Origin: Paenibacillus sp. UNC499MF
GTDB lineage: Bacteria; Bacillota; Bacilli; Paenibacillales; NBRC-103111
Direction of reading: 5' to 3'
Assembly (NCBI RefSeq): GCF_900107975.1
Contig: NZ_FNVF01000002.1
Span: 263,178-327,177, forward strand
DNA length: 64,000 bases
This document shows positions 1-8,051 of the stretch, piece by piece; positions within the stretch are counted from its first letter, which is position 1; each line of letters opens with the position of its first letter. The notes under the pieces are model-generated. The model was given only the letters and a program-made list of their open reading frames with translations, did no database searches and was not told where the DNA came from. A program made the position numbers and the translations under genes.

Positions 1-818
1 ACACCAGAGTGACGAAGATTTTACTGGAGAACGGACGAGCCGCAGGCATCGAATGCCGGAGGAAGGACGGGCGGCTTCAGCGTTTCGCCGGAAAGGCCGT
101 AATCGGTGCGGACGGGCGGTATTCGGCGGTAGCCAAGGGGGTTCGTGCCCCATTGGAGGCAGAAACGGAGCGGCCGCTGCACGGGGTTGCTTACGCGTAT
201 TTGTCCGGCGTGCACGGGCTGCCCGTTCCGGCGGTCGAGTGGTACTGGAAGGGTTCGTCCGTCGTCCTGTGCAATCCGATCGACGGGTTGATGCACTGCG
301 CAGCCATCATGTATCCCCCGGAGGAACAGGAGTTCATGACCCGCCCGGGACAAGAAGAATTTATGGGAAGGCTGCGTGAAATCCGTACTCTGGCGCCGAG
401 GCTGGCCGATAGCGGAATGGAAGGAAGCGTCAGAGGAATTCCCCCGGGCAAAAGCTTTATCCGTAAAGCTTACGGCAGCGGATGGGCACTGGCGGGGGAC
501 GCGGGAGCTTTTCTGCACCCGGTAGCCGGCGTCGGGATCGACAACGCCGTATGCACGGCCGAAATCCTGGCGGAAGAGCTGCATGCTTTTTTCACGGGCG
601 CGAAAGATTGGGAAGAAGCGATGCGAAGCTACGAAGAGCAGCGCAACAACAGGATTTATCCGCAGTACCGGCATTCGCTGGCCACGCTGGAAATGGCGGG
701 CGAGCCCTTTACGGAAACGTCGGCCGGTGCACTGAAGATGCTGGCGACTTTCCCGAGTCTGGTCAAGAAAACCGGCATGCAGGCGGAAGCCGTCATTTCA
801 TTTTTATCTGGAGGCTAA
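1..818 (+). CDS. FAD-dependent monooxygenase/reductase, 5' end cut off by window edge
   Basis: This is the C-terminal part of a group A flavoprotein monooxygenase or geranylgeranyl-reductase-like enzyme. The reading frame is open to the left edge, so the N-terminal Rossmann GxGxxG motif lies outside the window. The flavoprotein DG motif is visible as VIGADGRYSAV, and the second FAD motif as GDAGAFLHPVAGVGIDNAV. The latter contacts the flavin ribityl-pyrophosphate in PF01494-type enzymes. An in-frame GTG at base 9 has no ribosome binding site and is not taken as the start. The gene ends 4 bases before the next start, so it is probably the same transcript. In the cluster it likely hydroxylates, epoxidises or reduces the acyl or polyketide intermediate. 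The exact substrate cannot be read from the sequence. Confidence 0.82.
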   Translation, partial: TRVTKILLENGRAAGIECRRKDGRLQRFAGKAVIGADGRYSAVAKGVRAPLEAETERPLHGVAYAYLSGVHGLPVPAVEWYWKGSSVVLCNPIDGLMHCAAIMYPPEEQEFMTRPGQEEFMGRLREIRTLAPRLADSGMEGSVRGIPPGKSFIRKAYGSGWALAGDAGAFLHPVAGVGIDNAVCTAEILAEELHAFFTGAKDWEEAMRSYEEQRNNRIYPQYRHSLATLEMAGEPFTETSAGALKMLATFPSLVKKTGMQAEAVISFLSGG

Positions 819-822
819 AGTC

Positions 823-1830
823 ATGATTGAATATCCAACGGACCGTACGCGAAATATCACTTATCTGGAAGCCGCCCCGGAGCAAGTATGGTGGTCGGTC
901 GCGACGACGGAAGGGACGAATACGTATCTGACCTACTCTTCGTCCACGACAGGCGATCCCTCTCTGCCGAAGGCGGGGGATGTCTACACGCTCAATTACG
1001 GCGACATCGAGAACCAGTCTGTCGTCGTGGAGAGCATACCCGGCCGGCGTTTCGTCCTGTCGGACGCTTATCAATCCCTGGCACCCGACGGAAAAGCGGA
1101 GACGTTTTACGTGAACACGTCTTTTGACCTCGAGCCGTCGGGAGGGTTTGTGAAATTGAGTCTGCAGGTGCAGGGATTCGCCGATGACACGTACGGGCAG
1201 TGGCTTCGTGAGTGTCTGGAAATGGGCTGGCGGCGGTCTTTGATGAATTTGAAGTCGGTACTCGAATTGGGCCTGGATCTGCGGACGGAATTATTCAGTT
1301 ATCCCCGGCTCGGCGTAACGAACTGCACGGTGAACAAGGAGCAGAGCAGGGAATCCGGAGTTTCCCCAGGGGGCGGGAATTATTTGCTGGAAGTGTTTCC
1401 GAACAGTCCCGCACAGAAAGCGGGGCTCCGTGCAAACGACGTCATCCTCGGCATCGGGGGACGGGCAACGGCGACTTACGGCGATTTTGTCCGTGTCATT
1501 TCGTCTTATTCCGGTAAAAAGGGGCCCGTATCGGTCAGATTCAGCCGCAATGGCAGACAGCATGAAACGACAGTCCGGCTGTCTGTCGAAGAGCAGTTTA
1601 CCGGCTTGAATAAGGAGAGCCTCTCCCTGGAGGAAATTAAAAAGAGGCGCGAGCTTATCGCGAAAAGCCGGTCGGCATCCGGAGCGATCTGGTCGGGAGC
1701 GGAAAATTGTGAAACAGGGGAGTCTGGAGCCAGAGAAACAAAGGAAACCAGAGACACCAGAGACACCAGAGACACCAGAGACACCGGAGAAACTGGAGAG
1801 TCGGGAGAGTCGGGAGAATCCGGAGCTTAA
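823..1830 (+). CDS. SRPBCC/AHSA1-type domain fused to a PDZ domain, with a repetitive charged tail
   Basis: The first about 150 residues look like a START/SRPBCC (AHSA1 or polyketide-cyclase-like) hydrophobic-pocket domain, with a start resembling that family (NITYLEAAPEQVWWSVA). Residues about 180-255 form a PDZ-like domain with the peptide-groove signature SPAQKAGLRANDVILGIGG. The last about 45 residues are low-complexity, with ETRDTRDT-type repeats followed by GESGES repeats. They are encoded by a 9-base tandem DNA repeat at about 1740-1825. The start ATG at 823 follows GGAGG in the end of the upstream gene. SRPBCC proteins in polyketide clusters act as cyclases or lipid binders. The PDZ part might dock a partner C-terminus. 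I do not know a named family with this exact architecture, so the function is inferred only. Confidence 0.72.
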   Translation: MIEYPTDRTRNITYLEAAPEQVWWSVATTEGTNTYLTYSSSTTGDPSLPKAGDVYTLNYGDIENQSVVVESIPGRRFVLSDAYQSLAPDGKAETFYVNTSFDLEPSGGFVKLSLQVQGFADDTYGQWLRECLEMGWRRSLMNLKSVLELGLDLRTELFSYPRLGVTNCTVNKEQSRESGVSPGGGNYLLEVFPNSPAQKAGLRANDVILGIGGRATATYGDFVRVISSYSGKKGPVSVRFSRNGRQHETTVRLSVEEQFTGLNKESLSLEEIKKRRELIAKSRSASGAIWSGAENCETGESGARETKETRDTRDTRDTRDTGETGESGESGESGA

Positions 1831-1854
1831 CGAACGAAAGGAGCGTGGATCGAC

Positions 1855-2706
1855 ATGACCGGGGAAGACTGGAGCACGCCTGCCGGGCTGAACAGCGAGT
1901 ACATCCTTACGGACGAGCAGATTAGCCGCTACCGCAGGGACGGGCATGCCTACCTGGAAAAAGTCTGCTCGGCGGAGGAAGTAAAAGCTTACCGCCGGGC
2001 GGTTACGGAAATTTACTCTTCCTTCACGGCCGATTCCTATCCGCCGGACGAACGGGAGTTTTACGGAGTGGAACGGGCCTTTCCGACCGTGATGAATATG
2101 TGGGAGAGAAGCGCCAAGGTGAGAGCATTCACCTTCGCCCGCCGTTTTGCCCGGATCGCCGCCGACTTGATGGGCGTGGACAAGCTGCGCCTGTACCACG
2201 ATTCGGCTATTTTTCTGGAACCGGGAGGAGGAGCGATCCCCTGGCACCAGGATAGTCCTTATATGCTGCAGATGGACCCGGACATGACGATGACCATGTG
2301 GATGCCGCTTGTCGATCTTCCGGCGGAGCTCGGTTCGATGCGCTTTATGTCGGGCTCGCACGAGCTGTCTTCGGACAAGGGGACGAATCTGCTTCTGCAG
2401 GCTTACCGGAAGGGGCTGGCCGAGGTCCATTACGGGGCGATGCCCGCCGGAGACGCGACCTTCCATTCGGGCTTGACCCTGCATTATGCGGCGGCCAACC
2501 GGACCTCCATCGTAAGGGAGGTCGCCACGATTATTTACGTAGCGGATAACCTGCAAATCGTTGAGCCGGATACCGAAGCGAGGGCTTATCACCTGAGACG
2601 GATTTTTCCGGGAATGAAGGCCGGGGATACAGCTGTCAGCCCTTGGACGCCGCTCGTGTTCGACCGGTTTGCAGAGTCCGGCAGCGATACGGAAAGGAAG
2701 GGATAA
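1855..2706 (+). CDS. PhyH-family Fe(II)/2-oxoglutarate dioxygenase 1 (HQD)
   Basis: A phytanoyl-CoA-dioxygenase-like enzyme of 283 residues, the normal family length. The facial-triad start is intact as PWHQDSPYML (HxD). The distal region MPAGDATFHSGLTLHYAAAN supplies the second histidine, and a following arginine in NRTSIVREV is well placed for the 2-oxoglutarate carboxylate. It is the first of four tandem paralogues that share the MWMPLxDxP and GSH motifs. Family members hydroxylate, desaturate, cyclise or halogenate small molecules, often carrier-bound or CoA-bound. A strong AAAGGAG site precedes the ATG. The substrate is unknown but is probably the cluster's acyl chain. Confidence 0.88.
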   Translation: MTGEDWSTPAGLNSEYILTDEQISRYRRDGHAYLEKVCSAEEVKAYRRAVTEIYSSFTADSYPPDEREFYGVERAFPTVMNMWERSAKVRAFTFARRFARIAADLMGVDKLRLYHDSAIFLEPGGGAIPWHQDSPYMLQMDPDMTMTMWMPLVDLPAELGSMRFMSGSHELSSDKGTNLLLQAYRKGLAEVHYGAMPAGDATFHSGLTLHYAAANRTSIVREVATIIYVADNLQIVEPDTEARAYHLRRIFPGMKAGDTAVSPWTPLVFDRFAESGSDTERKG

Positions 2707-2707
2707 G

Positions 2708-3532
2708 ATGGAGAACACGCACGGTTTTGATGCGCTGGATCAGGAATTCAGCGTGACGCGGGAGGACATCGACGGATTCCGCAGAGACGGGCACCTGCTC
2801 CTGAGACAGCTTGCTTCGGAGGAGGATATCGGCCGGATCCGGGAGGCATGCCGGCGCGAAATCGCCCGGCTGGACGACGGGCTCAGACTGCAAGTGATGA
2901 ACGTGTGGGAGAAGGATGCCGCCGTGAAGGCGTTTGTCTTCGCCAGGAGATTTTCCCGGATTGCGGCGGATCTTCTCGGTGTGGACGGAGTAAGGCTGTA
3001 TTTCGATCAGGTTTTCTTCAAAAAACCGGGGGCGGGCGCAATGCCTCTGCACCAGGCCAATCGGTTCATGCTTGAGCTGGACCCCGATTCCGTCCTCTCC
3101 ATGTGGATGCCGCTGACCGATGTTCCGGGAGAAAAGGGGCCGCTCTCCTATGTTGCGGGTTCGCATCTTCACGAGAAGCTCAGAAGCGTCCCGAATCCTC
3201 TCCTTGCGGCCATGAGACTGGGACTCTCCGAGAAGCCGTGCGGCCCGATGCAAGCGGGGGATGCTTCCTTCCATACCGGATGGACGCTTCACGGCGCTTA
3301 CGGCAACGATACGGAAACAACGAGGGAGATGCTCATTATTACCTGGTTTGCCGAAGACGCAAGGATTAAGGACCCCGAGGACAGCGCCGGCAGGAACCCG
3401 CAGCTTCAAAGCCTTTTCCGGGGGCTGGAGCCGGGCGGCAAGGCCCAGGGACGACGGCTTCCGCTGCTGTTTTACCGGCCTTACCGCGATGTGGTCAAGC
3501 TGGTTCATGGAGCGGAGGAGGATGCGGAATGA
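2708..3532 (+). CDS. PhyH-family protein 2 with HQA in place of the HxD metal triad
   Basis: Paralogue of the gene just upstream, about 274 residues from the ATG at 2708. That start is preferred because AAGGAAGGG lies before it and it begins one base after the previous stop. The metal motif reads PLHQANRFML, so the aspartate is alanine. The distal histidine (FHTGWTLHGAYGN) and the arginine (TREMLI) remain. In PhyH-like halogenases such as SyrB2 and CytC3 the same Asp-to-Ala change opens an iron site for chloride, so this could be a halogenase. It could equally be a non-catalytic partner of a neighbouring HQD paralogue. The change is seen directly in the codons CAC CAG GCC; the function is inference. 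Confidence 0.85.
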   Translation: MENTHGFDALDQEFSVTREDIDGFRRDGHLLLRQLASEEDIGRIREACRREIARLDDGLRLQVMNVWEKDAAVKAFVFARRFSRIAADLLGVDGVRLYFDQVFFKKPGAGAMPLHQANRFMLELDPDSVLSMWMPLTDVPGEKGPLSYVAGSHLHEKLRSVPNPLLAAMRLGLSEKPCGPMQAGDASFHTGWTLHGAYGNDTETTREMLIITWFAEDARIKDPEDSAGRNPQLQSLFRGLEPGGKAQGRRLPLLFYRPYRDVVKLVHGAEEDAE

Positions 3533-4326
3533 ACGGGCCCGTTCACGATAATTTGCCGCCTCTGAGCGACAGCTACGCACTGCCGGAGGGCCTGATCGCA
3601 CAGTTCCGGGAGAAAGGGCACGTCTGCATCAGGCAGGCGGCCTTTATCCATGAAATCAGCGCCTACCGTCCCCATATTATCTCGGCAGTGGAGGGGTACA
3701 CGGGAGACCGGAGCGTCCGGCCGCATAAGCAGCTCTATATGAACCTCTGGGAGGAGGACACGCGTGTCCGGCAGTTCGTATTTGCCCGCCGGTTCGCCAA
3801 GCTGGCGGCGGATCTGCTGGGCGTTACGGGAGTCCGGCTGTACCTGGATCAGGCGAACTTCATCGAGCCGGGGGCGAGCATAACGCCCTGGCACCAGACC
3901 GAGGCTTACATGCTTGAGCTCGATCCCGCTCAGATTATCACCATGTGGATGCCCCTGGTGGATCTGCCGGAGCCCGGCGGGCCCGTGACCTACATGTCCG
4001 GCTCGCATCTCCTTCCGGGAGGAGCATCCAAAAATCCGCTGCTGGAAGCGAAAAGAGCGGGACTCCCGGAAGAGAACTACGGTCCGCTGAGGACCGGAGA
4101 CGCCACGTTTCATGCGGGGCGTCTGCTGCACAGCGCCCCGGGAAACGAAGGGGCCTTCACTCGCGAGGTGATGACGGTGACGTATTTTGCGGACGGCGCG
4201 AGAATCCTGGACCCCGAGGACAAGTCCGGCAGAGCCCCGCATCTCAGACGCCTTTTCGCCGGAACCGGGGCGGGGCGGCAGGCCGAAGGGCCGCTGACGC
4301 CTCTGCTTTACCGGAGCCCTTTTTAA
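3529..4326 (+). CDS. PhyH-family protein 3 with HQT in place of HxD
   Basis: Third tandem paralogue, 265 residues, starting with an ATGA overlap on the previous stop, which implies translational coupling. The metal motif is PWHQTEAYML, with threonine where the iron-binding aspartate should be. The distal part is kept as GDATFHAGRLLHSAPGNEG followed by FTREVMT. Threonine at this position is not typical of dioxygenases or of the characterised HxA/HxG halogenases. The protein may therefore be a structural or regulatory pseudoenzyme, or may have unusual iron chemistry. The fold, MTMWMPLVDLPEPGG-type core and length are otherwise well preserved, which argues against simple decay. Confidence 0.84.
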   Translation: MNGPVHDNLPPLSDSYALPEGLIAQFREKGHVCIRQAAFIHEISAYRPHIISAVEGYTGDRSVRPHKQLYMNLWEEDTRVRQFVFARRFAKLAADLLGVTGVRLYLDQANFIEPGASITPWHQTEAYMLELDPAQIITMWMPLVDLPEPGGPVTYMSGSHLLPGGASKNPLLEAKRAGLPEENYGPLRTGDATFHAGRLLHSAPGNEGAFTREVMTVTYFADGARILDPEDKSGRAPHLRRLFAGTGAGRQAEGPLTPLLYRSPF

Positions 4327-4339
4327 AGGAGGAAAACAG

Positions 4340-5188
4340 GTGGAACATTCTCTCTACACGGCAGATTTGCATGAGGAAACGGCGCTGTCTCCCGGACAAC
4401 TGGAAGAATACCGCAGCATGGGGCATGTTTATGCCGGACGGGTCGCTGCGGACGAAGACGTGGCGGTTCTGCGCTCCCTGGTGAGGGAGCTGGTACGGAC
4501 CTGCGTGAAGGAGGAGCGGCCGCTGGAGGAGCGTGACGATTTCGGCAGAGCTTTTCTCCAGCTGATTAACTTATGGCAGAGAGACGAGGCGGTGAAAAAA
4601 TTCGTCTTTGCCCGCAAATTCGCCCGGATGGCCGCCGACCTGATGGAAACGGACGGAGTGCGGCTGTACCTGGATCAGATTTTCTACAAGGAGCCGGGAG
4701 GCGGACCTACCCCTTGGCATCAGGATGGCGCGTATATGCTCCGCTTTAAGCCCGACAAGCTCATAACCCTCTGGATGCCGCTGACCGATATCCCGGACGA
4801 GATGGGCTCGCTTCGGTTCATTTCGGGTGCGCATGAGATCGAACGGATGAAAAATTCGGGCAACATTCTGCTGGATGCGGTCCGCAGAGGGCTGCCGGAG
4901 ACGGGATACAAGGGAATGAAAGCGGGGCATGCGACATTTCATTCGGGATGGACGCCTCACAGCGCGCTGGCGAATCCGACGGATTCCATGCGGGAGGTCC
5001 TGACGATCACGTATATAGCGGAGGACGCGGTTATAGCCGACCCGGAGGATAACGAGGCGCGCCGGAAACATCTGGAGACGTACTTTCCGGGGCGAAAGCC
5101 GGGAGAGCGTGCGGACAGTCCGCTTAACCCCGTTTTGTACAGGAGGGGTGAGGATGCCCGCCCGCGGTCCGGATTCCCCGCTCAATAA
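4340..5188 (+). CDS. PhyH-family Fe(II)/2-oxoglutarate dioxygenase 4 (HQD)
   Basis: Fourth tandem paralogue, 282 residues from a GTG start at 4340 that follows a perfect AAAGGAGG site. The iron site is canonical: PWHQDGAYML for HxD, then GHATFHSGWTPHSALAN for the distal histidine and SMREVLT for the arginine. Together with the first paralogue it is one of two apparently active members flanking the HQA and HQT variants. It may hydroxylate or desaturate the same carrier-bound intermediate. The exact reaction cannot be assigned. Confidence 0.87.
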   Translation: MEHSLYTADLHEETALSPGQLEEYRSMGHVYAGRVAADEDVAVLRSLVRELVRTCVKEERPLEERDDFGRAFLQLINLWQRDEAVKKFVFARKFARMAADLMETDGVRLYLDQIFYKEPGGGPTPWHQDGAYMLRFKPDKLITLWMPLTDIPDEMGSLRFISGAHEIERMKNSGNILLDAVRRGLPETGYKGMKAGHATFHSGWTPHSALANPTDSMREVLTITYIAEDAVIADPEDNEARRKHLETYFPGRKPGERADSPLNPVLYRRGEDARPRSGFPAQ

Positions 5189-5274
5189 AGCCAGAATTGT
5201 GTGCAACCGAAGCTGAGAGAAGCGGGGAGAGGACCTTTACAATGAAAACAACGGAATGTTTGGAGGGGGAAGCG

Positions 5275-5514
5275 ATGTCTGCGAAAGAACAAATTCGTCT
5301 GTTTTTAAGCGATCAGGGCTGCGGGATGCTGCCGGTCGAAGAGATTAGCGAAGAAAAGCGGCTTTTTGAAATGGGATTCGATTCGCTGAGGTTTATGGAG
5401 CTTGTCGTGCTTATCGAGGAGCATTTCGGAGTCCAGTGGCCCGACGAAGCGCTGGAAATCAGCGGGAGCACGCGGGTCAGGGACATCGTCCGGGCGCTTG
5501 AAGGCTGTTTATGA
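5275..5514 (+). CDS. Acyl carrier protein 1
   Basis: A 79-residue carrier protein with the phosphopantetheine attachment site MGFDSLRFMELV around residues 30-40. The serine in DSL carries the arm. The start ATG at 5275 is chosen because GGAGGGGGA lies 5-13 bases upstream and the product has the usual length. An in-frame ATG at 5242 would add 11 residues. The stop overlaps the next start by four bases (ATGA). It follows the oxygenase array and precedes the two dehydratase-like genes, so it is probably the carrier on which chain modification takes place. Holo-conversion would need a phosphopantetheinyl transferase from elsewhere. Confidence 0.88.
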   Translation: MSAKEQIRLFLSDQGCGMLPVEEISEEKRLFEMGFDSLRFMELVVLIEEHFGVQWPDEALEISGSTRVRDIVRALEGCL

Positions 5515-5951
5515 GCCGCGCCCCGGACTACCGCCATTTGCTGGCGATGCTGCCTCATCAGTTTCCCCTCCGGGTTCTGGACGAGGTAAAAGACTATTCG
5601 CCCGGTAAATTTCTGATAGCCGGATGCAGCCCGGAGCCGCTGAAGATCTACTTCGGCAGCACGGATACCATCCCGCCTACCCTGCTGATTGAGGGGCTTG
5701 CCCAAGCGTGCGTCGTGCTGACCCAACTGGAGACGGCCCCGCTCGCGGAAGATGAAGTTCCCCTGCTGGGAGCGATCAAGGCCAAGCTGCTGAGTCCCGT
5801 GTCCTGGCAGGAATCCATTCTTTATAAGGTAGAACCCGTCCGCATTTTAAGCAAAAAGGCGATCTTTACCGGCACTTTGTACCGGTCGGACGGGATAACG
5901 GCGGTATCGGCCGAACTAAGCGTAGCTGTTGCCGCGACATCAAATTCATAA
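5511..5951 (+). CDS. FabZ/FabA-like hotdog protein lacking the catalytic histidine
   Basis: A 146-residue single-hotdog protein related to 3-hydroxyacyl-ACP dehydratases. The N-terminal LPHQFPLRVLDEV matches the FabZ opening. The active-site helix is present as PPTLLIEGLAQACVV, with the acidic residue kept. The usual HFPGxP motif is replaced by YFGSTDTIP, so the catalytic histidine is tyrosine. It is translationally coupled to the upstream carrier protein and lies just before a second hotdog gene that keeps both residues. By analogy with heteromeric dehydratases of aryl polyene pathways (ApeI/ApeP), it may be the non-catalytic half of a dimer. Confidence 0.8.
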   Translation: MSRAPDYRHLLAMLPHQFPLRVLDEVKDYSPGKFLIAGCSPEPLKIYFGSTDTIPPTLLIEGLAQACVVLTQLETAPLAEDEVPLLGAIKAKLLSPVSWQESILYKVEPVRILSKKAIFTGTLYRSDGITAVSAELSVAVAATSNS

Positions 5952-5968
5952 TAGGCGGGGACCATCGT

Positions 5969-6379
5969 ATGCCGGCAGAGGCTTATTTGCAGTATGCAAA
6001 ACCTTGGATCATGGTGGACCGGATTATCGGTGAAAGCGATAGGGCCATCTCAACTTTGAAGAATATTTCCAGTAGTGACTTCTATTTAATTGGTCATTTC
6101 CCTTCATACAGTGTATATCCCGGTATGCTGATGGTGGAATGCATCCTTCAATCGGCGGAGCTTCTCCTGCGGCGGCAATCTTTCGGAAGGCCGGAGTCCT
6201 GCCTGTTCGGCGAGGTCGCCTCGCGTTTTCTCAGTCCGGTCGTTCCGGGCGATTCCGTGAGGTTTGACGTCGGCTTTACGGCCGAAGGAAGCGAGCTGGC
6301 GGCTGTCGGCAAGGTCGGCGACCGAACTGTGATTCACTGCAAAATGAAGCTGCTGCCGGAGGAAGGGGGGCGAGAATGA
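5969..6379 (+). CDS. 3-hydroxyacyl-ACP dehydratase (FabZ-like), catalytic residues kept
   Basis: A 136-residue hotdog dehydratase. The active-site histidine lies in LIGHFPSYSVYPG and the glutamate follows 14 residues later in MLMVECILQ, as in FabZ. It would remove water from 3-hydroxyacyl intermediates made by the ketosynthases and ketoreductase encoded further right, giving double bonds. It probably pairs with the preceding histidine-less protein. Its stop overlaps the next gene by four bases, so the whole block from the carrier protein on is one operon. Confidence 0.83.
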   Translation: MPAEAYLQYAKPWIMVDRIIGESDRAISTLKNISSSDFYLIGHFPSYSVYPGMLMVECILQSAELLLRRQSFGRPESCLFGEVASRFLSPVVPGDSVRFDVGFTAEGSELAAVGKVGDRTVIHCKMKLLPEEGGRE

Positions 6380-7236
6380 ACGGAGATGAAAGGCTGGTAG
6401 AGCTTTATGACCAGGGCAAGCTGGCGGGCGTGCTGCACCTGCCTCCCGAACACCTCAGACCTTGTCCGGTGATCGTCTACTGTCCGGGCAAAAACGGCGA
6501 AAGGTATGAGGTACACCGGCTCGCCGTGAAGCTTGCCCGGAGATTGGCGCAGCAGGGGATCGCCTTTCTGCGCTTCGATTATTACGGCATCGGTCTGAGC
6601 GACGGGCATTATTTCGACATGACGACCTCCGGCAAAATCTCTAATGTGCTGAAAGCCTATGAGTTTGTCTGCGGCCATCCGGATCTGCGGGAGCGGGAGA
6701 CCGTCTTCCTGGGATTCAGCGACGGAGCCAGGATCGCCTTGATGGCCGCGCTGGGCAGCGGGATAGAAAGGCTGGTCCTGTGGAGTCCGCTGTTTTTCGA
6801 ATTCGGCGGGAACTATCCGAGCGGTAAGCATCCCCGGTTTATCCGGCATCCGGAAGCGGGCAAGCTGGTTATGCCTTGGGCCGGCTTATGGGTGGGGATG
6901 GATTTTTACCGGGATTTGCAGAGTATGGACACTGAAGGCGCCCTTAATTCTTATTCGGGTTCTTCCGTCCTCATCTACGGAGATAACGATCCTCTTATCC
7001 TGGAGGAAATGGAACTGTCGGAATCCCGCCGGTCGGCGATTTACAGACCATCCCCGCAGAACCGGGTGGTCCGGGTTCCGGAAGCGGGTCATCTGTTTAC
7101 ATCAAGGCCGCTGGAGGAAACGCTGATGGAGCATACGATTTCCTGGCTCCGTTCGGAATGTCTGATCAGGGAGGAGGGTACCTCATGTGGGAGCAGAGAC
7201 GATTCGGACGCGACAGCGGCATCTACGGACTCGTAA
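6376..7236 (+). CDS. Alpha/beta hydrolase 1, complete triad
   Basis: A 286-residue alpha/beta hydrolase. The nucleophile elbow is FLGFSDGARIAL (GxSxG). The acid is the aspartate in IYGDNDPLI and the base the histidine in EAGHLF. The fold resembles lysophospholipase or acyl-CoA thioesterase relatives. With no separate thioesterase seen in the cluster, it is a reasonable candidate for product release or editing. Its 3' end overlaps the next gene by about 50 bases in another frame, a tight coupling. Confidence 0.83.
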   Translation: MNGDERLVELYDQGKLAGVLHLPPEHLRPCPVIVYCPGKNGERYEVHRLAVKLARRLAQQGIAFLRFDYYGIGLSDGHYFDMTTSGKISNVLKAYEFVCGHPDLRERETVFLGFSDGARIALMAALGSGIERLVLWSPLFFEFGGNYPSGKHPRFIRHPEAGKLVMPWAGLWVGMDFYRDLQSMDTEGALNSYSGSSVLIYGDNDPLILEEMELSESRRSAIYRPSPQNRVVRVPEAGHLFTSRPLEETLMEHTISWLRSECLIREEGTSCGSRDDSDATAASTDS

Positions 7237-8051
7237 ACGAACCTGACGGCGCCGGGGGCGATCTTGTGCTGATGTTCGCGGGACTGGGCCAAGCGATGAG
7301 CGAAAAAAATTACTTCTTCTCCAACCTGCGCAAGTATTTGGCCCGAAGCGGCGTAAGAATCGTTCAATTCGACTACCGCGGCCACGGGGACAGCTTCGGA
7401 GAACTCGGGGACACGATGGTGTCCGGCATGAAACGGGATGCGCTTGAAGTGCTTGCCGAGGTGCTGGAAGAGCGTCCCGCGGAGAGAATTTTCCTGATTG
7501 GAAACGCTTTGGGCGGGATCATAGCCCTCCAGACGGCAGCCGCGCTGCTGAATAAGGGGGAGGCCGCTCCCGTCTGCATCCCTGTACTGCTGGCGCCTCC
7601 CTTCCGGAAATTTCCCGGGAAGGAAGTTTTGTTCGGCCGGGAGGCGCTTCAGGCTCTCCGCCGTGAAGGAAAGCTCGACGCCCAGCTTCTTGTGCCGGGC
7701 TTCGATTATTACACGCTGAGCGACTTTAACCGGGAGCCGTATGATTTTTTTATGGCCTGGGGAGCTCACATGCTTTATTTGCACGGGCAGTGTATTTCCT
7801 CCGGCATGCTGGATGAGCTTCTTGAACTGGATGCGGCCCATCTTGTCAAAGAATACGGGGGGCCTCTGCACATCATGTGCGGCAGTGAAGATGACGGCGC
7901 CAGGGCGATAGCGGAGGAAACGGACCGCGTCGTTCTGCATGCGATGCGGGGGTACCGGTATTTTTACCAGCATCCTGCGGCAATGGACCAATGGATAGTC
8001 CGTGCGGCCTCCATTGTACGGGGCGATAACGGGGAGAGGGAGAATTTTTAA
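7185..8051 (+). CDS. Alpha/beta hydrolase-fold protein 2, nucleophile serine replaced by alanine
   Basis: Second alpha/beta hydrolase-fold protein, about 288 residues from the ATG at 7185, which follows GGAGGAGGG. The elbow reads LIGNALGGIIAL (codons AAC GCT TTG GGC), so the nucleophilic serine is alanine. The oxyanion strand (MFAGLGQAMSEKNY), acid region (CGSEDDG) and a histidine (YQHPA) remain. It is unlikely to be a serine hydrolase as it stands. It may be a scaffold, a lyase-like or cyclase-like variant, or a partner of hydrolase 1, whose reading frame it overlaps. Confidence 0.8.
   Translation: MWEQRRFGRDSGIYGLVNEPDGAGGDLVLMFAGLGQAMSEKNYFFSNLRKYLARSGVRIVQFDYRGHGDSFGELGDTMVSGMKRDALEVLAEVLEERPAERIFLIGNALGGIIALQTAAALLNKGEAAPVCIPVLLAPPFRKFPGKEVLFGREALQALRREGKLDAQLLVPGFDYYTLSDFNREPYDFFMAWGAHMLYLHGQCISSGMLDELLELDAAHLVKEYGGPLHIMCGSEDDGARAIAEETDRVVLHAMRGYRYFYQHPAAMDQWIVRAASIVRGDNGERENF

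Noticed and set aside
1291-2718. A 475-codon minus-strand open frame across two cluster genes
   Set aside because: It runs antisense to the SRPBCC-PDZ and first PhyH genes, both with strong motifs and ribosome binding sites.
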